From: Patella vulgata
Taxonomy: Eukaryota > Mollusca > Gastropoda > Patellidae
NCBI RefSeq assembly: GCF_932274485.2
Contig: NC_065882.2
Location: forward strand, 64,145,431-64,209,430
Reading direction: 5' to 3'
DNA: 64,000 nucleotides
In this document: positions 1-14,000 of the stretch, piece after piece
Position numbering within the stretch: position 1 is the stretch's first letter
Layout: each line of letters begins with the position of its first letter
Program-made: the position numbers and the translations under genes
Notes under the pieces: model-generated
Database searches by the model: none
Seen by the model: the letters and a program-made list of their open reading frames with translations, nothing else
What the model was told of the DNA's origin: nothing

Positions 1-271
1 CCAAATGTCAAGGGTTACTTAGTGAGCCAGCTTAATACTCACTGATCTACTATGTGAGAAAAAATTTTGTACAAACATAAACAAAATTCAAACTGTCCAG
101 CTAAAGTCTTTACATAATGATCTTTGAAAAAAAAAAGAATTGGGGAGTGAATGGGGTACCACGCACAAGATTAATCTATGAGTAAATAATTATATGTTTT
201 AGTTCAATCAATTTATGTCTGTTTCACTAATTGAATCAAAAATATAATATTATTATTAAATATTTACAAAC

Positions 272-394
272 CTGTCCTTTAGTTAGAGCATGCCAACCAG
301 TACCTTTAGGTAACAGGGAGTGTAATAACTCCATTCTTTCTTTTAGAGGAGGTAACAACAAGGATGCACCAATAGACAGAGTATCTGAAACAGC
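272..394 (-). CDS. HERC1: HERC1 coding exon 14, residues 848-888
   Basis: 41 codons, [20 protein letters not shown] to GWHALTKGQ, matching ETLSVGATMLLPPLRER and LSKGQ. A GTTTGT donor follows. The next exon lies beyond the left edge. Confidence 0.95.
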
Positions 395-3300
395 CTAGAA
401 AACAAACAAAATATGTCGATCAACTATAATATGTGATGTGAGAGAGAAAGCTCAAATCAAAGGTTATGTTGTGGACAGATACACTTGAGGAATGAAACAT
501 GAGGTAAAAAGCCAGGCATTCTTGCACATTTCAGTAGAGCTTCTTTCCCAAAGTCCATATAACTGATGAAGGATAACCATTCGACATTAAAAACTTCTTA
601 GTGAAAGATTGCACTATACCAAAGTTTTAATAATAATAATATATACCATTTATAAAGATTAAAATTCAAATCTCAAACCTACCTCTTGAATTGAATCAGT
701 TGTTTTTGTGTCCATCAAATGAAACAATAGGTTACGTAATAATTTAGTTTGATTTCCTAGCATGTCACTACCCAAACCTCCTGCTAAAGCTAATGACAGA
801 TGTGATGTTAAAATCTTTAAACATAATAACACAAACTGTTGATGTTCCCTGGAACAAAAAAAATCACTCACAAAATAAAATTGAATTGTTTCAATGGCAT
901 TTAGTAAATGAACTGGAATGCACAATATCTTAATTAACCCCTTAACTGTGTAGTTTTTAAAAGTTAACTAACCCTTATTGATTAAATAATTTGACGAAAA
1001 ACGTCATTTTTGGACCTTTGTATTCCTGAATACAAACTATAGTAGTCTGAAACCATATTAAAACTAACGGTAAATAGAGTTGTCACCCTTCAAATAGATT
1101 TCCTCGACCAGACGTAATATAACGTCCTACACATGCTGCGATCGTATGTTCTACACACGGTGAGTGGCAGTTGTCCAGGACGTTATATAACGCCCTACGC
1201 AGTTAACAGGTTAAGGTTCTGATAGTAACAGGGAAGTAAATATAGAAATAAATGTATATAATACCTGTAGATCTGTTCTAGATATTTAGCCTATCCTAAG
1301 AAAACTTACCCATTATAAGCAATAATTAATCAGGGCCCTTATTCACGAAAACTTAAACTAAGATAAAATCGAAATTTTAAGAAATACTGCAATTCGATTG
1401 GCTGACCAGTAAAATCAATTCGCATATATCCAATGAAGTTGCAGTATTTCTTAAAATTTCGATTTTATCTTAGTTTAAGTTTTCGTGAATAAGGGCCCAT
1501 AAGGGGATTCCATGTTTCTAAAAAGTTTGTGTACACCACTACGCTACAGATAGCTGTAAAGAATATATATGGAAATTTTTTTCACTTACTCTTTAGATAA
1601 AAACGGTGGTGGTGATTCGGAATTATCAAAACCTGTACAATATCTCTCCAGAAACTTCTGCAAATACATAAATGTAGCTTCCTGGAGATCCACACAAAAT
1701 GGACGATGCCATGCCACCACATTCCTGAAGAGTATATAAATAAGTTAGAAACATGTCAACAACCCCTCAATCCAAAAATAACTTGATAACACACTACTTT
1801 CATACTGATCTTTTTATAAAGCTTTAAGCAAATATTGGGGGGTTGGGTGGCCTAATGGTTAATGCATGTGCATTGGATCATAAGGTCTGAGTGGTTTCGA
1901 TTCCCAGTGTAGGGTTGCCTATCCAACCTTGTGGGTTTTCTCTGGGTCCTCTGGTTTCCTCCTAGTGCTAAAGAACCTTATGTGCAAGCGAATTATTGAA
2001 ATAAAATTGTTAGTCCCGAAATGACCTAGTTTGTGTCAAGTGGACGTTAAACCACGTATCTCTCTCTTTTTAAGCAAAAAAACTACTTATCACTCTGCTT
2101 AACCTGAGGCTCATTATCCAACTTAGTTAAGGTATTGCCATAATGAAACTGTACACCAGGTTTAACCAATCTCATTCAATCAGAACCAAAGTTATCATGT
2201 TTCAAAACATCAACCAATCAGGTTAATGCCTATCATCATATTCAGTTAAGACATTCACATAATGAACATCTACACCAAGTTTGAACATTCTAAGTCAATT
2301 AGAAGCAGCATTCTTGTGTCCAGTCGACCAATCAAATTGCTAAAAAATGCTCAGACGGACAAACCCCTTTTAATAGTCCCCTGCTTTTTGAATTTACTCA
2401 AAATTGTTCACCTTATTTTTAAAATATAACCCTTTATAAAACTTCTGTTGTTTTAATGTATCAAATACATCAATATGAAACTATGTGCAAAGTTTCGTAT
2501 TTCTGGATCAAAGATATTTCTCATAAGCAGTGATAGAAAGTTGAGTAAATTCTTAACTTAAGTCTGAGAATGCTTTGTGAACTCTGAAGCAGGACTTCAG
2601 ATTAATCTATTTCATTATTTTATAATATCATACCTATCTAAAGGAAGAGCTGTCCATGCAATACTGTGAGATGTTCCAGCTGATACTTGTTGTACAGGTA
2701 CTCCCTCTAGACCAATCACCTTTCTCGGTCGTGTTACAGGACTCTGTGAATGGCCTTGACCACACTGACCCATAGCATTGTTTCCCCAAGCAAATATTTT
2801 GTTATCTAAAATATGTCAAGATAAATATATAACAATTAATAACTCCATGTATGGAAGCATATATATACAATAATCCAAATAAAAATTTGTGTCGGCTATT
2901 CTTAACAACTTTTCAATTTCTAGAGACAACTTAATTCAAGTTACACATTATATTATGATTATCTACAGCATTATACACTTGTTACAATCAGCACTGGCTA
3001 GCATGTAAATGTAAGAGCTGATAAATTTATTAATTTGTTGGTGCAAAAACATTTCAAAATGATGATTTATAAAATGAAAGGCTCCTGACCCACCCTTTAG
3101 GTCAAAATTACTTTACTTAAAAAATCTGAACAAGCATCATCCAGTCAACATGCCTATATAAATCATCAAGCAGGTTATGAAAAGAAGACGAAAATAAATA
3201 AATTTGCCCAATGAAGGTACCCTGTCATGCCCCTATATGGTTGAGAAACTTCATTTGAACAAAACTAAAACAACACTTGTCAGTTGTGATCAAAATAAGT

Positions 3301-4980
3301 CAAGCTCTTTTATTTTAGAGGGGTGCGCTTGTCCTGGTCCAGCACTTTTATTTTTACAAACTTTTATCATGATTTTAAAGAATAAAAAATGGGGGCGGTG
3401 GCGGGGGAGGGGGTGGAGAGGTTAAATTTTCCCCTTAAGGAGGCAAGCATCTTCATTTGAACAAATCTGGCACAGTATCTACCAAATTGCATTGAAATCT
3501 ATGAAGTGGTTATGGAGAGCAAGAGAAATGGGGTTTAAAGTCCACTCGACACAAACTAGGTCATTTCGGGACTAAGATATGGATCAGTTTTATTTCAATA
3601 ATTCACTTGCGCGCAGGGGTGTTTAGCAGTGGCAGGAAACGGGAGGACCCGGAGAAAACCCACGAGGCTGGATAGGCGACCCTACTTGGTTTAGAAGAAG
3701 TTGAGTCAAAAAGCAACTTCTTTTGGCTGGATTGACAGATGGACAGAAATCACAATGTATATGCTTAATATAACTCCAGCTGCTTAAAAGACAATGGATA
3801 AGACCTTATGTGATGATGGAAGAAAAAAATATTGCCTACAAAATCAATTTATATGCAGATCATTAACTGTAGACTATGGAATACTATAAGCATTGTTCCG
3901 AAAAATTATCATGGGGGATAACTCTATGTTATGTCGTTTCTGAGACCAAACACAATAAGTCAATATAACACTTCTACCTCAATTAAAAGCAGAGTTGTCA
4001 TGTTCCAAAGTCTTGACCAATCAGATTGCTTATCGATCCTTAGAAAATTCTCATCATCAAACTTAGTCAAGTTAATGATATTATGTATCTACACTCAGAG
4101 TTTCATCACTCTCACTTAAAGCTATGTTCACAGAATAGTATTTATCGGCTGGTTATTTCCAATAAAAGTATGGCAATTTTGGTATATATGGAAAGTAGAA
4201 ATATCCAATCTTACTAGAAAAATACTGGATTTCCTGAAAAACACTCATTGAGTGCATATTAGGAGTGTCTGCAAGTGTGACGTCGAAGTTTGCACGCGGA
4301 GATTGAGCGCTTGATGTACATGTTGATAAACTTTATGAAGAGTTAGATGTACAACACTTTCTGATATAAAAATCACGGAAAAAGACGCGGGCAGTGGATA
4401 ATTCGATAATTTAATGACCTCTTTTGATCCAGTTTTTATAGCCGGGTATTTCCTGACAATTGCAATGTTTTGAGAGGGATTTGAAGCAAAATTATGATAA
4501 ATTAATTAGTTTGAATATGTTTTTAGCCCAAATATATCATCAAATCACCCAGTTGTACCCAGGAATGTATTTTTAATTAAAACTAAAGTTATTGGCCCCA
4601 AAGCATCAACCAATCAGATTGCTTATCTCTGCTTACCGTAAGCAGACGATGTTTATCATCAAACTCCATAAGCAGACGATGTTTATCATCAAACTCCATC
4701 AAGGCATTCACCTTATGAACGCCTGGGGGGTTGGATGGCTGAATGGTTAGCACATGCGTGCTGTATCATAAAGTCTGTCATTGAGTCAACTGGCGTGGTT
4801 TTGAATCCCCGGTTGTACGTGACAAGGAGTAGGGTCGCCTGTCCAACCTCGTGGGTTTTCTCCAGGTCCTCCAGTTTCCTCCCACTGCTAAAGACCCCAA
4901 CGCACAAGCAAATTATGGAAATAAAATTGAACCATGTTAGTAACGAAGTAGTTTGTGTCGAGTGGAGGTTAAACCCCATA

Positions 4981-5018
<38 letters not shown>

Positions 5019-8000
5019 GAACGCCTACACCAAGTTTGAACATTCTACCTCAACTACAAGGAAAGTCTTGACCAATCAAATTGCTTATCGCTCTGCTTAC
5101 CCTCATCAGAAAATGCTTATTATGGAACTTAGTCAAGATATTGATGTGATAAAACTATACACCAAGTGTTCTCACTCTCACTTAATTAGAACTAAAGTTA
5201 TCGTGTCCCAAAGCATCAACCAATCAAATTGCTTATCCCAGCTTACCCTAAGCAGAAAATTCTCACCTTCTAACTCCGAACTTCATCAAGGCATTCATCT
5301 AATAAACACCGAACACAATTAGAATGAGAGTTATTGTGTTCCAAAGTCTTGACCAATTGTCAAATTGCTTATCGCTCTGCTTACTCTTAGCAGATAATGA
5401 TCATTATCAAACTTAGTCAAGGTATTGATGTAATAAAACTAACACCAAATTTCATCACTCTCACTTAATTAGAACTAAATTATCGTGTCCCAAAGCATCG
5501 ACCAATCAAATTGCTTATCTAAGCAGAAAATGTTCATCTTCGAATTCACCTAATAAACACCTATGCCAAGTGTGAACATTCTAGCTCAATTAGAATGAGA
5601 GTTATTGTGGTCCAAAGTCTCGACCAATCAAACTGCTTATGGCTCTGCTTACCCTGAGCAGAAAAAATTCATTATCGAACTTAGTCAAGGTATTGATGTA
5701 ATAAAACTATACACCAAATTTCATCACTCTCACTTAATTAGAACTAAAGTTATCGTGTCCCAAAGCATCAGCCAATCAAATTGCTTATCTCTGCTTACCC
5801 TAAGCAGAAAATGCTTATCTTCGAACTCCATCAAGGCATTCACCTAATAAACACCTACATCAAGTTTGAACGTTCTAGAGCTAGCTCAATTAGAAGGAGA
5901 GTTATTCTGTTCCAAAGTCTCTGCCAATCAAATCGCTTATGACTCTGCTTACCCTGAGCAGAAAATGCTCATTATCGAACTTAGTCAAGGTAAGGATGTT
6001 TCATCACTCTCAATTAATTAGAACTCGAAAGGCGGGGGGGGGGGGGGCAAAAACAAATTCATTTACATGTAACATAAAGCAAAATCAAGAGAGCAAGGGG
6101 AGCAACTCCATTTTATCAAATACTACTGAAAATTGAAAAAAATGACTTTTGTCCTTAAAATTTCAGAATATTGAGTCAAAGAACATACCAAAATCTTCTA
6201 TAGAGTAGGCACATTAATATTATTTACTCTACAATCCCCAAATTGTAACATTAACATTTATAAAGTCTTCAATATTGATCCACTTTAAAGGAAAGACAAC
6301 CATTATAACTATACTGATTAAATTTGATGCAGTTGCTTTTGACACTGTAAAAATCAACCAGAACCATTTGCCCAGCCTCCATGCGCTCTACTTCATAGTT
6401 GAGCAGTGCCACGACTGGGACAGAGGAATGCACAGCAAATCTTCATCACACTCACTAAGAGTGCTACTTCTATAGTACATTCTATGCTGTGAAGAAGACA
6501 CAACTATCTTGAAACAAAATGTTCTGCTGTCATATTGAAATCTGAGTTAACCCCAGAAATAAAACTGAAAACCGACTGCAGAACAGAAGTTCCGGCCCAA
6601 AAAAAATAGTAACACTAGATGCTTCAGGGACTAACCCAAAATTAGTGACACCTGATGCTTCAGGGACTAACCCAAAATTAGTGACACCTGATGCTTCAGG
6701 GACTAAACCAAAATTAATGACACTCAATGTTCTATGAATATTCTGTTAACAAGGAGTATTTATTTTAAACCATAAACCTTACCGTGTGATAGAGCCATAC
6801 AATGGCTGTCTCCCATCGTTATATCTACGATATGTACATTCTGTAAATCTTTAACTACTTGTGGTTTTAAAGCTGTATATTCAGATAAACCGCATCCTAA
6901 TCCTGAACCACTTCCCCAAACATAAACCTAAAATTAATATCATTTATAATGTATAAAATATGGCATCCATTTCATACATACCAGTGTTGGGATTTTGCCC
7001 ATATATTCTGGACATGTCCTACACTATTTTCCAAACGTCCAAAAACATCTGATCAAGAATATGCTCAATCGGACATCAAGATATCGTGAATATTCAAAAT
7101 TAAAAAATCAATATAGTGCACTGAGTGTATATCTACCACTCAACCCGATTATTGTTAATAATGGGCTGGATTAATTAGGTAATTAAGTAGTGCTCCTACG
7201 ACTAGTCGGATAGCCGTAAACGATTAGAACTGGTCGGTTAAACGGTTCGAATTCAAAGGTACGGTTATTCGGAGATGTCCCCCATTACATAGAGTTGTGT
7301 CTGATTATATTCCTCTTTATAACAAAACTTGCCCGTTGTCATTTTGTATTTGATGTTTGAAAATCTTAGAATGTCACAGTCGTCCTACGATGTCGACTGC
7401 TAAACAATGATACTATTAATAGCACTCATCGTAGTCATACGGCAAAGTCAACAGACCTTGTTCTGACTAGCTAATGTTAATCCAATCTAAATACTTCTCG
7501 GCATTTCTAACTATATTCTCTACCTTGTTTATTATTTACTTAAAACGTAACCACCATTCAAAATATAATCATAAAGGATAAAAAATGACATTATACTAGA
7601 TTCGTAACGACATTCAACACGTTTCATATCTCGTAATTTCTCGCAAGAATTCTACTTTGGTTTTTAGTTAAATTAACCAATCATAAAAATTCTACTTGCA
7701 AGCGAGGAATTAATTCTTTATTGTCCAATCAATAGACGTCTTCCAATTTACTTTATTCTATTCTTAGTAACATTGTGTAATCGTAATATTATCGCCATCT
7801 GTCACGTACGAAGGGAAACAGAGTATTGTTTTGTATATTATCGACATTATCGTAGATATATATTAAATTAAAAAATGTTTCAAATGAACCAAGTTAACCA
7901 GGTAAATAAATAACTACGGCCTTAGATAGTTTAAATTTTCATTAAAGAATTCCTGAAATTTTTGCGCGTGTAATGCCTTTTTAGGCGAGTATAGTGTGCG

Positions 8001-11000
8001 CACGAGTAATGACTCGTACCTCCTGACAAGCTCTGTTTTATGTTTAAAATTGATACCATACGGTTAACGGTTACTAACCGGTTAATAGCTACGGCTATTC
8101 GAATAACAAAAAGTCCTAACCGTAGGAGCACTATAATTAAGTGGTCAATGTAGTTATCGGTTTTACCATCTATACACCCACAAGGATTAACTACTTAATC
8201 TGCCTTGATTGGCGGACTTAATCCTTTGTCGGACAATTCGTCAATCCAATCCTGAACAGAAGTCATTGCTTCTCCTTTGTCAGACTACCTATAAATCCAA
8301 TAAGAGTGATTATACTTAATCTACGTGATTACCTCATGGTTTCTCCATTGTCGGACAATTCAATCTCCTTGATGTCACCCCACATGTATTTAGTATATAA
8401 CACCCCAATTTAATATATCCTATAAATTGTCTGCAATAACACTTCGGTGGAAGTGGACTTTTTAAATAAAGCTATTTCTCACACAAACACACACACAAAT
8501 CCCCGATAAGTACTTGACAATGTTTCTAAAAACACATGGTTATAATACAAAACAATAACTAAAAACTGAAGTATTCTATTTTGATGGCATATTCTCAGGT
8601 TTATGATACTACATGTATTGTGAATGGGGGATATGTTTTTACCTAAAGAAATAAAAAAGCTAAAAAATGTAGACAAATATTTCGATGGGAATAGTGTGAG
8701 TAGTTAATTGTTTGAGACGATATCGCGTGTGAGAGTCTTTTTTTTTTACCTTATAAGTCGAAACAGAGAATACATGAAGCCCTGACTACTGCTGGAAAAA
8801 GTATTGATTTATTCCCCGAAAAATACGGTAATTTTAGAGGATTATTACTGGCGGCATGATTTTATTCTATCATATTAGGATAACACATAATTTTATAGGA
8901 TATTACTGACATAAATTTGAATACCATACGGGAATTAAATACGAAAAATAACGAGGTTCACCAATTTTTTTATTACATACGAATTTGAATAATTTCTTGA
9001 CACATGATTTATAACTGTGGTCTGTACCCGTCTACTTAAATAACGATGAGAGTTATGCTCCTTTATTTTTGGTAAAATTAAGCAATAAAACTGACCTGGC
9101 CAGTAGAAGTCAATGCCAGTGATGTTTGACTGCCACAGGCTACTTTACGTATACACATGCCATTAAATGCTTCAATAACCTTAGGTTTATATTGACGATT
9201 CATATCTCCATGGCCAAGTTTACCTGTAAAATATATAACACAGAAACAGTTTCAAAATATATATAACTGATGTTGATGTGATTTTTTTTAAAAAAAACCC
9301 TAAAATATACGTTTTTTCTCTTTAAATTAAATTATAAAACACACATTTTGCTTTTCATACAAATTCTTTCCTTTCTTTTCTATTCAATAAACAAGTCTAT
9401 AACTCATACTCCCGAAAAATTGGTGGGTGGGGGGGCAAAAGACTCTTTTTTATGTCTTGTGATTGTGATTATCAGTTTACTTTTTGGAAAATATATAAAT
9501 ATATATCAATAAATTAATTCTTTGAATCAAGGTGTAATAATAATAATAACAATATTTACCGTTATCTCCACTACCGAATGACCATACTGTTTTACCATCT
9601 TGTGAAACAGCTATAGTATTGGAGTTACCACATGCTACCTGACCTACATTACTAATATCTTTAACTAACTTAGGTAGACTTCTACTGGTACTGTCGCCAT
9701 GTCCTAAAAATATATTTGATTTAATGTCCTGTCAACATTAATATTATTTATTTTGAATGTAAATCCACAAATAATGCATATAATTTTCATACAGATCGGA
9801 TGATAACTTTTGTCGTTCGAACGTTCACAAAGTTCAACAAAGTAAATCAAGGGCCATAACTCTAGATGTAATTAACGGAAATTTGCTGAAACTCAATAGG
9901 CTTGTTCGTTTTACTAATTTAAATGATACATATAAATTTCATACAGATCGGATAATAACTTTTGTCGTTAGAGCATTTGCAAGGTACAACAAAGTAAAAC
10001 AAGGGCCATAACTCATGGTGTAATTAACCGAAATTGCTGAAATTCAATAGGCTTCTTCGTTTCACTAATTTAAATGATGCATATCAATTTCAAACAGATC
10101 GGATGATAACTGTTTCATAAGAGCATTCACAAGATTCAACAAAGTGAAACAAGGCCCATAACTCTAGATGTAATTAACGGAAATTGCTGAAATTCAATAG
10201 GCTTCTTCGTTTCACTAATTTAAATGATGCATATAAATTTCATACAGATCGATTGATAACTTTTGTCGTTAGAGCGTTCACAAGGTGCAACAAAGTGTCC
10301 TTGAATTTTTCTGTTACGTTTTGGGGATGTTTTGTACTTAACAATTTAACAACTATCATGTTGACCACAAAATATTTTCACAAAACATGCAGCAGAGAAT
10401 CTAAGATTTCTTTTACTAATTTTTCAATTCAAAACAAGTGGTAAGTAACCTCAATAGGAGGATTTTCAATCACGTCCCACAACATAAACTTTCCATGTGG
10501 AATTTTCATAATACTGATTTACAAGTAGTTCATATGGATTGTTACAGTCAAACAAACTTCAACAATTTTGTAAAATCTTAACTTTATTAAAAACCTATAG
10601 AGACTTTTTCGTTGGTATTGAGAATTTGGAAATATCCGTGTAATCAACATTAGCTGGCGAGCTGTTGGCACAAACATACACTATTTCTGCTTAGGCTTCT
10701 AATGAAATGGGGTTTAACGTCCTACTGTTCTTCTCCTAACCTGGGCTAATGAAGACGGGCATACGCCATACAGTGTGCTATGAGGGAAATTTTGCCCGGG
10801 CAGCGGCGCTACGGCCTACTCTTATATCGAATTCCAACTGCCAAAGGATCTTTTACGTGCACACCAATGTGTACACAGGACCTTGGTTTTTCGTCCCATC
10901 CGAATGACTAGACTAGACTAGACACTGACAAGGGGAAACCACGCCGGAAAATCTGAATGAACTTTCTCTGCCAATGCAGGGATCGAACACCCGACCTCCA

Positions 11001-14000
11001 GGCTAGCGAGCCAGCATCTTACCCACTTAGCCACGTGATCCCCACGGCTTCTAATGCACAGAAATTTAGCATTGAAGGTCTAATTTGGTGTCCCTTTACA
11101 TTAGAAATCTGTACGTAACCTATCATGTAAATCAGTCATTTCTTTTCTTTGGAACTCGACAATGGGAAATCACTAACTGTTCTTCAAATGGCATACATTA
11201 CTCGTATTATTGGTATAATTTTATCAGTGATTGAGATTACTTAAAATTTTAATATCTATGTCATACACTGGACCCCACATAAATTGAATCACCCATGCTC
11301 ATGTACTTACCTAATCGTCCATAATCACCTTCACCCCAGGTATATAATTCACCATCTTCTGTAACAGCAGCTGTATGTCTGTAGCCAGCAGATATACACT
11401 TTATTATCTATAATAATACAATATATAATAAAATAGTTGATTTCAGTGAATTTTATATGTTGATCTGTAATGTTAGGTGATAAACTGGCAAAAAAAAATT
11501 ATAGCTATAGATCAAGCTATTGTTCCCCTATCGAAACTGAAATTACTAAACAAGCTGATTTCTGGCTAATCTTTAAAAACAAAAATTTCATCTCATGTAG
11601 CTATTCCCATGAATCCAATTCAACACTTTAATTTTAAATAAATCAAAGAAGTTTAGCTTAAAAGGCAGCTACCTAATATTATTACTAGGATAACTTCTTT
11701 TACCTTTCCGACTAAAGCTTGAACCAATTTGGGTGTTTTTTGTGTTGTATTATTTCCATGTCCTAATCTACCATAATCACCTAATAAAATAAAACAGAAT
11801 ATCATTAATCTAGGAGCCGATCTTTAAATCTAGAGGGATGAACTTCCTACAATAACTGAAATTTAATGTGGATGAACGTCCTACTTTTGTGCACCAATAG
11901 CAACTGTCAAGGGTTCTTTAACGTGCGCGCAAACATGTACACAAGACTCAGTTTTTCATCCCATCAACACTACTAGATGCTGTTCCTTGCCACGCCCTCC
12001 CTCCCATACCACTAACAAGGGGAAACCATGCTGGAAAATCCTGTTTAACTTTCTCGGCTAACACCAGGGTCGAACCCCAGTTTAATAAGACGCTGTGGGT
12101 CCCTTCTACAATAGCACTGCTAGTAGAGAACTATTTTATAATTAAAATTTCATAATAAACAATCATATCCTACCATCTCCCCATGTAAATATTTCACCGG
12201 TTACAGTCAGTGCTACAGTATGACCATCAGAACCCTTTGATGATGATATCTTCTTTATCAAGCGTTCTGGTTCAAAGTTTATCTGTTTTGGTATAGACTG
12301 GTTATTAGAGTCTCCAAGACCAAGTCTACCGTAACTTCCCTTACCACAAGCACTCACTCTTCCATCTCGCATTAAAATAAATGTACAGAACTGACCAGCT
12401 TCAATCTATAAAAGAGAATAAAAAAACCACCAAATCTTAAAAAGGAATTATTAGTGAGCAGAAATTCGGCCGTGTATCAGTTATCACTCATCACATCAGT
12501 CAGTTATATAGAGGTATGACTCGTGTTTTCCTTTGGCGTTAGTCACTTCTGATTCAGGAAACCTGTATTACTCAGCTATCGTAGCAATGATCTCTGTGTT
12601 AAAATTATATTTGGAATGTGCTTAACCAGTTCTATCACATATGTGATAATGACTGGCACCAATATTGTCCTTTAATACACACAGCAAGCATTATCCACGA
12701 GAAACAGGAACAAGACACACATTCTAGAAAAAAACTTGATTAAAAAAATACCTTGCCCTTGCACCATAAAAATTTAAGAAGCAATATTTTTATTAATTTA
12801 TAAAAAAAACCAATCACCTGCAACATTTGCACAGAGTTAAAACATGTTATATTATGGTCATCTGCAAACTTATTGACTCTTACAAATCTCCACATTTCTG
12901 GAGTACAACGTTTGAAAACTCTTAATTCTTAAATTTGTATGCTACCAAAAAAAGGTTTGTTTGTGGTCCTATGGGAGTCTGTTGTGGCCATTTTTTAATC
13001 CCGACTTCTGTGAAAAGTAGAGGAGACAGGAGCAAAAAGTAGAGAGGCAAGAGGTCAAATTGCAAGAAGTCGTGAAGGCAAGGATTTTCAAACGCAAGAA
13101 GTCGTGAAATCAAGGATGAAGGATCGAGAATTTAAGATTGTAAAAAAGGCTGCATAAGGTTTCCATAATTACAAAAAGCATCATTTTAGAGAGATAAATA
13201 ATATATATATTATTCAAGAAGATTGTAAGTACCAGAGCTTAAACTGTTAGAATTTCTAAATTAATATGCATATTCAACAATTATTACGATTTTAAAGCTG
13301 ACTTATGACGACAAATTATTCTGGCTTATGGATTTATTACCGCTTTAATGTATTACCTGTTGACAATCTGTAAATGATGAAGCTAATTTAGGTGTGTGTA
13401 TTTTTTCCTGGCTGCCCTCAGCTAGTTGATGACTACTGTTACTACCCCAGACAAACACATCACTGGGCACAGACTGACTAGCTGGTGATATGATAGTAAC
13501 ACCCATATCTATACAACTATTCTTATTCTCATCAGGTCCAGCACAACTATTTACATATTTATCAGCTAATATCTCCAGCTAAAAGAAAAGTCGGTGATCA
13601 AATTATAATTATATACTGCTACATAAACAATTTAAAATTAAAACAGTTATCATATGCTAATCTCAAACTTTACTCTAAACATTTGTAAAAAAGGATGGAC
13701 ATACTGTTTAGTTCACTTAAAGCAAGGTAGCTGTTTTCAGACTTATTTAGTATGTATTTTATATTCCAGTAAAATCACTTTAACAAATGACTATGGGGTG
13801 AAACCCAAGAACCTGGAGAAAACTCACAAGGTTAGGCATGTGATCCTAGTCAATGTCTTATTGGATCCTTATATTGAAACTAGAAGCAATGAAAACTAGG
13901 CTATCCCCTGCTCTACCAAACAAAGGTACCAAGTCTGTCAGTATGATAATATATACAAACCATATGTAATAAATAAAGAGCAGCTTTATACAAGTTACAC

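Larger units (their letters stand above)
4575..6030 (+). repeat. dimeric satellite array in HERC1 intron
   Basis: Monomers of about 120-155 bp recur with the anchor CCAATCAAATTGCTTAT near 4610, 5074, 5218, 5356, 5501, 5623, 5770 and 5923. Two monomer types alternate: one with AGAATGAGAGTTATTGTG and CTTAGTCAAGGTATTGATG, the other with GAACTAAAGTTATCGTGTCC and TCCATCAAGGCATTCACC. The repeat unit is therefore a dimer of about 280 bp. A SINE interrupts it at 4725-5013. Long ORFs here are products of the repeat. Confidence 0.85.

Noticed and set aside
4735-4830. tRNA-like sequences with A and B boxes
   Set aside because: They are heads of SINE families A and B, each followed by the SINE core; no free-standing tRNA gene with a proper acceptor stem was found.
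4735-5322. 195-codon plus-strand ORF
   Set aside because: It runs from a SINE through its TC tail into satellite monomers; the serine-leucine run is the microsatellite. Not a gene.
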